Assembly: GCF_001884135.1 (NCBI RefSeq)
Contig: NZ_MAOC01000051.1
Location: forward strand, 62,001 to 126,000
Direction: 5' to 3'
Length of the DNA: 64,000 nt
From: Bacillus nitratireducens
GTDB lineage: Bacteria > Bacillota > Bacilli > Bacillales > Bacillaceae_G
Shown here: one piece after another, positions 58,111-64,000 of the stretch
Layout of the letters: every line of letters begins with the position of its first letter
Numbering within the stretch: position 1 is the first letter of the stretch
Made by a program: the position numbers and the translations under genes
The notes under the pieces: generated by a model
Seen by the model: the letters and a program-made list of their open reading frames with translations, nothing else
Database searches by the model: none
What the model was told of the DNA's origin: nothing

Positions 58111-59214
58111 TTATTCCCCTTTGAAAGCACGTTTAAGCTTTCCAAACAAACTATCATCTTGCTCTTCTTGCCCTGCAAATTCACGCAATAAATCTTTTTG
58201 GTGTGAAGTTAATTTCGTCGGCACAACAACACGAACGACTACATATTGATCTCCTTGACCATATCCACGTACGTTCGGAGCACCTTTTCCTTTTAAGCGG
58301 AATTCTGTTCCTGTTTGTGTTCCTGCTGGAATTTTCAGCTTCACTTTGCCATGAACAGTAGGAACTTCTACTTCCGCACCAAGTGCCATTTGCGCAAATG
58401 TTAATGGCATTTCGCAAATAATGTGATCTCCTTCACGCTCAAAGAATTCATGGTTTCTTACATGAACAACAACATATAAATCTCCTGCCGGCCCACCATT
58501 TACGCCTGCTTCACCTTTTCCAGATACACGAATTTGTTGACCATTATCGATACCCGCTGGAATTTTAACATTAATTTTTTTACGTTTACGAACTTTACCA
58601 GAACCGTGACACGTCGTACATTTCTCTTTAATCATTTGACCAGTTCCTGAACAATGACCACAAGCTTGACGGTTAACAATACGACCAAACGGTGTATTTT
58701 GTTCTACACTTACTTGACCTGATCCTGAACAGTGTTTGCATGTTTCTTTTGAAGTTCCTGGCTTTGCCCCGCTACCTTTACAAGTATCACATGGGTCTTC
58801 CACTGGAATCTCAACGTTTAATTCTTTACCAAAAATAGCTTCTTCAAACTCTAAAGTAACTTGATATTGTAAATCAGCACCCTGACGCGGAGCATTTGGA
58901 TCACGACGTCTGCCGCCACCACCGCCAAAGAATGAACTAAAGATATCTTCGAAACCGAAGCCACCGCCGAAGTCTCCTCCACCGAAACCTTGATTCGGAC
59001 CAGCGTGACCAAATTGATCATACTGTGCGCGTTTTTGATCGTCACTTAATACTTCGTATGCTTCTTGTACTTCTTTAAACTTTTCAATTGCATTTTCTTC
59101 TTTACTTACGTCTGGATGGTACTTTTTAGCCAAACGACGATAGGCTTTTTTTATTTCATCTTTAGAAGCGCCCTTGCTAAGTCCAAGGACCTCGTAATAG
59201 TCTCGTTTACTCAT
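58111..59214 (-). CDS. dnaJ: Chaperone DnaJ
   Basis: A 367-residue co-chaperone of DnaK. J domain with [12 protein letters not shown] (HPD), a Gly/Phe-rich linker, four CxxCxGxG zinc repeats ([32 protein letters not shown]) and two C-terminal substrate-binding domains. The ATG at 59214 ([11 protein letters not shown]) is set by the conserved N-terminus. Separated from dnaK by 193 bases that include a strong terminator. Confidence 0.97.
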   Translation of the reverse strand: MSKRDYYEVLGLSKGASKDEIKKAYRRLAKKYHPDVSKEENAIEKFKEVQEAYEVLSDDQKRAQYDQFGHAGPNQGFGGGDFGGGFGFEDIFSSFFGGGGGRRRDPNAPRQGADLQYQVTLEFEEAIFGKELNVEIPVEDPCDTCKGSGAKPGTSKETCKHCSGSGQVSVEQNTPFGRIVNRQACGHCSGTGQMIKEKCTTCHGSGKVRKRKKINVKIPAGIDNGQQIRVSGKGEAGVNGGPAGDLYVVVHVRNHEFFEREGDHIICEMPLTFAQMALGAEVEVPTVHGKVKLKIPAGTQTGTEFRLKGKGAPNVRGYGQGDQYVVVRVVVPTKLTSHQKDLLREFAGQEEQDDSLFGKLKRAFKGE

Positions 59215-59349
59215 AAATTTGCAACCCCCGAATCTTTCACATAAACGTAATTTTAACACCGAAAGAAAGTGCTTTGCAACAAAGTTTCCTCACTTACAGT
59301 ATGCAAAGTAAAAAACTTAAGAACCTCACACTTTTCTTCTCATTCATGA

Positions 59350-59386
59350 AAAAAGCCAAAGCCAAGGCACGCTTGACTTTGACTTT
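59350..59386 (-). terminator. Terminator between dnaK and dnaJ
   Basis: On the minus strand AAGTCAAAGTCAAG and CTTGGCTTTGGCTT form a 14-bp stem with two G-U pairs and loop CGTGC, followed by six T. It should end a large share of transcripts after dnaK. Confidence 0.88.
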
Positions 59387-59407
59387 TTGTCATCTTACTT
59401 ATTTATA

Positions 59408-61836
<2,429 letters not shown>

Positions 61837-61950
61837 AATTTTCACCTCCTTAAAAGGTATTAGGTATCATGTATAACATGATTACCTAAGCATTATATAT
61901 TACACACAGCAATGAAAATTTCATCACTTGAGCGAATGTATTACTCTCAT

Positions 61951-62967
61951 TTACTTTTTAAGTCCGTCTGTAAATTGTCTTGTAAATAACTGCAACAAAC
62001 TAATTACACGAGAGTATTGCATTCTCGTCGGACCTAAAATCGCAATTGTTCCTAGTTGCTCTTCTCCAATCGAATATGTTGCAGAAATTAAACTACAATC
62101 TTCCATAGCTATTGAAGAATTTTCCCTACCAATTTTCACTTGAATACCAACTTGTTTATGACGCAAAATATCATAAAACTCAGCTTCGTTATCAATCATC
62201 GTCAGCAAGGACCTTACTTTTTGAATGTCATGGAACTCTGGTTGCGAAAGCATATTTGCTTTTCCTCCAAAGTATATCTTTTCCGATAAAGGAACTTGAA
62301 ATGTACCATCTAACATTTTTATTGCACTATCGTAATTATGAACATACCCACGCAATACTGTAACAATCTCTTTAAAGATCTTATTATGAAGTTCCAACAT
62401 AGGTACACCCGATAGCTTTTCATTTAAAATATTAACCATTTTTTCTAAATCTGATAAATCAACAGATTCCGGAACGGTAATCGTTTTACTTTGTACATGC
62501 CCTGTATCCGTTACAATAATAGCGACTGCTGTTTGACGATCAAGCGGTACAATTTGCACGTTTTTAAGTTTATTTGTGCTTAACTTAGGCCCAAGAACAA
62601 TAGCCGTATAGTTCGTAAGCTCTGATAAAATTTGAGCAGATTGCTGTGCAACTTTTTCTGCTTCAAAAATTCTTTCAGCAAACAAATCTTTAATTTGTAC
62701 AATCTCATCGTTCGGTAAGTTTTGTGGTGCTAAAAGATGGTCTACATAAAATCGGTATCCTTTCTCAGAAGGAACACGTCCAGAAGAACTATGCGTTTTT
62801 TCAATAAAACCTAATTCTTCTAAATCAGCCATTTCATTTCGAATAGTAGCTGAACTAAATGTAATTTCCTCTTTTTTAGCCAACGTTCTAGACCCAACGG
62901 GCTGCGCTGATCCAATAAAGTCATCAATAATTGTTTGTAAAATTAAGAGCTGACGTTCCGTAAGCAT
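61951..62967 (-). CDS. hrcA: Heat-shock repressor HrcA
   Basis: A 338-residue repressor that binds CIRCE and needs GroEL to stay active. N-terminal winged helix ([20 protein letters not shown]), a GAF-like middle and a dimerising C-terminal part. First gene of hrcA-grpE-dnaK-dnaJ-prmA-rsmE-mtaB. The ATG follows AGAGGTGATGATGAG and the CIRCE lies about 17 bases further upstream, so the operon is autoregulated. Confidence 0.97.
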   Translation of the reverse strand: MLTERQLLILQTIIDDFIGSAQPVGSRTLAKKEEITFSSATIRNEMADLEELGFIEKTHSSSGRVPSEKGYRFYVDHLLAPQNLPNDEIVQIKDLFAERIFEAEKVAQQSAQILSELTNYTAIVLGPKLSTNKLKNVQIVPLDRQTAVAIIVTDTGHVQSKTITVPESVDLSDLEKMVNILNEKLSGVPMLELHNKIFKEIVTVLRGYVHNYDSAIKMLDGTFQVPLSEKIYFGGKANMLSQPEFHDIQKVRSLLTMIDNEAEFYDILRHKQVGIQVKIGRENSSIAMEDCSLISATYSIGEEQLGTIAILGPTRMQYSRVISLLQLFTRQFTDGLKK

Positions 62968-62983
62968 CTCATCATCACCTCTG

Positions 62984-63010
62984 TTAGCACTCTTTGTCTT
63001 TGAGTGCTAA
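62984..63010 (-). promoter_or_regulatory. CIRCE operator
   Basis: A perfect TTAGCACTC-N9-GAGTGCTAA inverted repeat, the HrcA binding site, between the hrcA promoter and gene. Confidence 0.98.
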
Positions 63011-63020
63011 ATCTATTAAT

Positions 63021-63050
63021 AACTTACCAAAATTGACATTCAATTGTCAA
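63021..63050 (-). promoter_or_regulatory. Candidate SigA promoter of the dnaK operon
   Basis: Minus strand TTGACA (63045-63050), then 17-18 bases to GTAAGT/TAAGTT (63021-63027). The -35 is perfect, the -10 weak. It lies just upstream of the CIRCE. Confidence 0.6.
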
Positions 63051-63100
63051 CGGAAACGTCACGAAATAATGAAACTTTTTCACGTTTATGGAACATTTAA

Positions 63101-64000
63101 TTAGTCAATCAAAAATGACTGGAACACTTCATTCCCCAATAATTTTCCTTTTCGTGTTAAACGCACATATCCATCTCTCTCTTCAAGCAATCCTTGTTCT
63201 TGATTGCTTTGTAACTGCTTCGCGAAAACTTGATCCATCTCCATATTAAATTTCTTTTGGAACTCTATCTTGGAAACACCTTTTGTTTTTCGAAGCCCTA
63301 AGAACAACTCTTCTTCCATTTTTTCTTTCTCCGTCACTACGTGAACGTCTAAATATGGAAATCCGGTTTCATCAATTTTATTGAAATATTGCTTGAGCGG
63401 CCCTACATTTTGGATACGTTCTCCATTTACATAACTATGCGCGCCAGCTCCAAATCCATAATACTCTTCATTATTCCAGTATGTGAGATTATGTCTACTT
63501 TCATTATCACCTTTTGAGAAATTACTAATTTCATACTGTTTATAGCCATGTTTCTCCATTTCATCCATTACCATTTCATACATTTTCGCTTCATGGTCTT
63601 CACCTGGAAGTCTCAACTTCCCTTTATTCATTAAGTTATAAAATACAGTCTTCGGTTCCACAATTAATGAATATGCTGAAAAATGTTGTACACCAAGCGT
63701 AAAGGCAATGTCTAATGTTTCTTTTACATCTTCTATCGTCTGTCCTGGCAAAGCATAAATAATATCTACATTTATATTTTTAAAGCCCACTTCCTGCGCT
63801 TCTCTAATTGCTAAAAATGCATCTTCCCTCGTATGCTTACGCCCAATCTTCTCAAGTAGCTCATCACGAAACGTTTGCACACCAAAACTAATTCGGTTTA
63901 CTCCACCTTCTAACAATAAGTTTAACTTCTCTTTCGGTAAGTCGCCTGGATTCGCTTCAAACGTTAATTCACAATTCGGCGCAAATGGACGCAAACGACG
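63101..64000 (-). CDS. hemW: HemW (HemN-like radical SAM protein), C-terminal part
   Basis: A partial gene running off the right edge, about 300 codons present. The C-terminal two-thirds of a coproporphyrinogen oxidase-like protein: LTFEANPGDL, RISFGVQTF, INVDIIYALPGQT, FSAYSLIVEPKT, and the HemN C-terminal domain (YEISNFSKGDNESRHNLTYW). Current view is that HemW is a haem chaperone rather than an oxidase. It lies directly upstream of hrcA, as in B. subtilis. Confidence 0.93.
   Translation of the reverse strand, partial: RRLRPFAPNCELTFEANPGDLPKEKLNLLLEGGVNRISFGVQTFRDELLEKIGRKHTREDAFLAIREAQEVGFKNINVDIIYALPGQTIEDVKETLDIAFTLGVQHFSAYSLIVEPKTVFYNLMNKGKLRLPGEDHEAKMYEMVMDEMEKHGYKQYEISNFSKGDNESRHNLTYWNNEEYYGFGAGAHSYVNGERIQNVGPLKQYFNKIDETGFPYLDVHVVTEKEKMEEELFLGLRKTKGVSKIEFQKKFNMEMDQVFAKQLQSNQEQGLLEERDGYVRLTRKGKLLGNEVFQSFLID

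Noticed and set aside
61837-61845. Earlier GTG start for grpE
   Set aside because: It overlaps the AGGAGG site that serves the GTG at 61836.

Overview
This window looks like a core chromosomal segment of a Bacillus cereus-group bacterium (B. cereus, B. thuringiensis or B. anthracis type). The base composition is low in G+C and the ribosome binding sites are strong AGGAGG-like sites. The gene order follows the yqe-yqf-yqg region of Bacillus subtilis almost gene for gene. Two group hallmarks are also present: several copies or remnants of a bcr1-like repeat, and a vrrA-type glutamine/tyrosine repeat gene. The species attribution is inference from these features; no database search was run.

Layout. 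1-8.4 kb: two divergent methionine operons, each headed by a SAM-I (S-box) riboswitch with its own attenuator. yitJ-metH, with a murG paralogue close behind, runs leftward; metI-metC runs rightward. 8.5-9.7 kb: an isochorismatase-like hydrolase and a small ArsR-type repressor. 9.8-14.2 kb: a MidA-type methyltransferase, yqgX, yqgW, glcK, yqgQ, yqgN and rpmG. 14.2-16.6 kb: a large nucleotidyltransferase/phosphomannomutase-like fusion. 16.9-24 kb: pstSCAB-phoU behind a four-repeat PhoP box, then pbpA. 24-33.6 kb: yqgE, sodA, a CAT-anticodon tRNA, yqgB, yqfZ, ispG, zur with znuBC behind a Zur operator, yqfU, yqfT and nfo. 33.8-43 kb: cshB, vrrA, ispH, yqfO, trmK, cccA, sigA and dnaG. 43-46.4 kb: a dead yqxD gene, yqfL, ccpN, recO and yqzL. 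46.5-54.6 kb: era, cdd, dgkA, ybeY, pgpH, phoH, yqfD, yqfC, yqeY and rpsU. 54.9-64 kb: mtaB, rsmE, prmA, dnaJ, dnaK, grpE, hrcA (under a CIRCE operator) and the 3' part of hemW.

Functionally the window is a set of housekeeping and stress modules: methionine synthesis, phosphate and zinc uptake, isoprenoid synthesis (ispG, ispH), transcription and replication (sigA, dnaG), ribosome and tRNA maturation (era, ybeY, trmK, mtaB, rsmE, prmA) and the class I heat-shock operon. Many units end in clear intrinsic terminators, several of them shared by convergent genes.

No prophage, insertion sequence, CRISPR array, toxin-antitoxin pair or defence island was seen, and I found no convincing undescribed system. 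The most interesting points are local: a full-length but decayed yqxD pseudogene, bcr1-like elements in six intergenic sites (one supplying a stop codon, one splitting the yqfC-yqfD pair), a sugar nucleotidyltransferase whose mutase-like half has lost its active-site motifs, an L33 protein with a Cys3-Asp zinc-ribbon pattern, and a strong terminator between dnaK and dnaJ.
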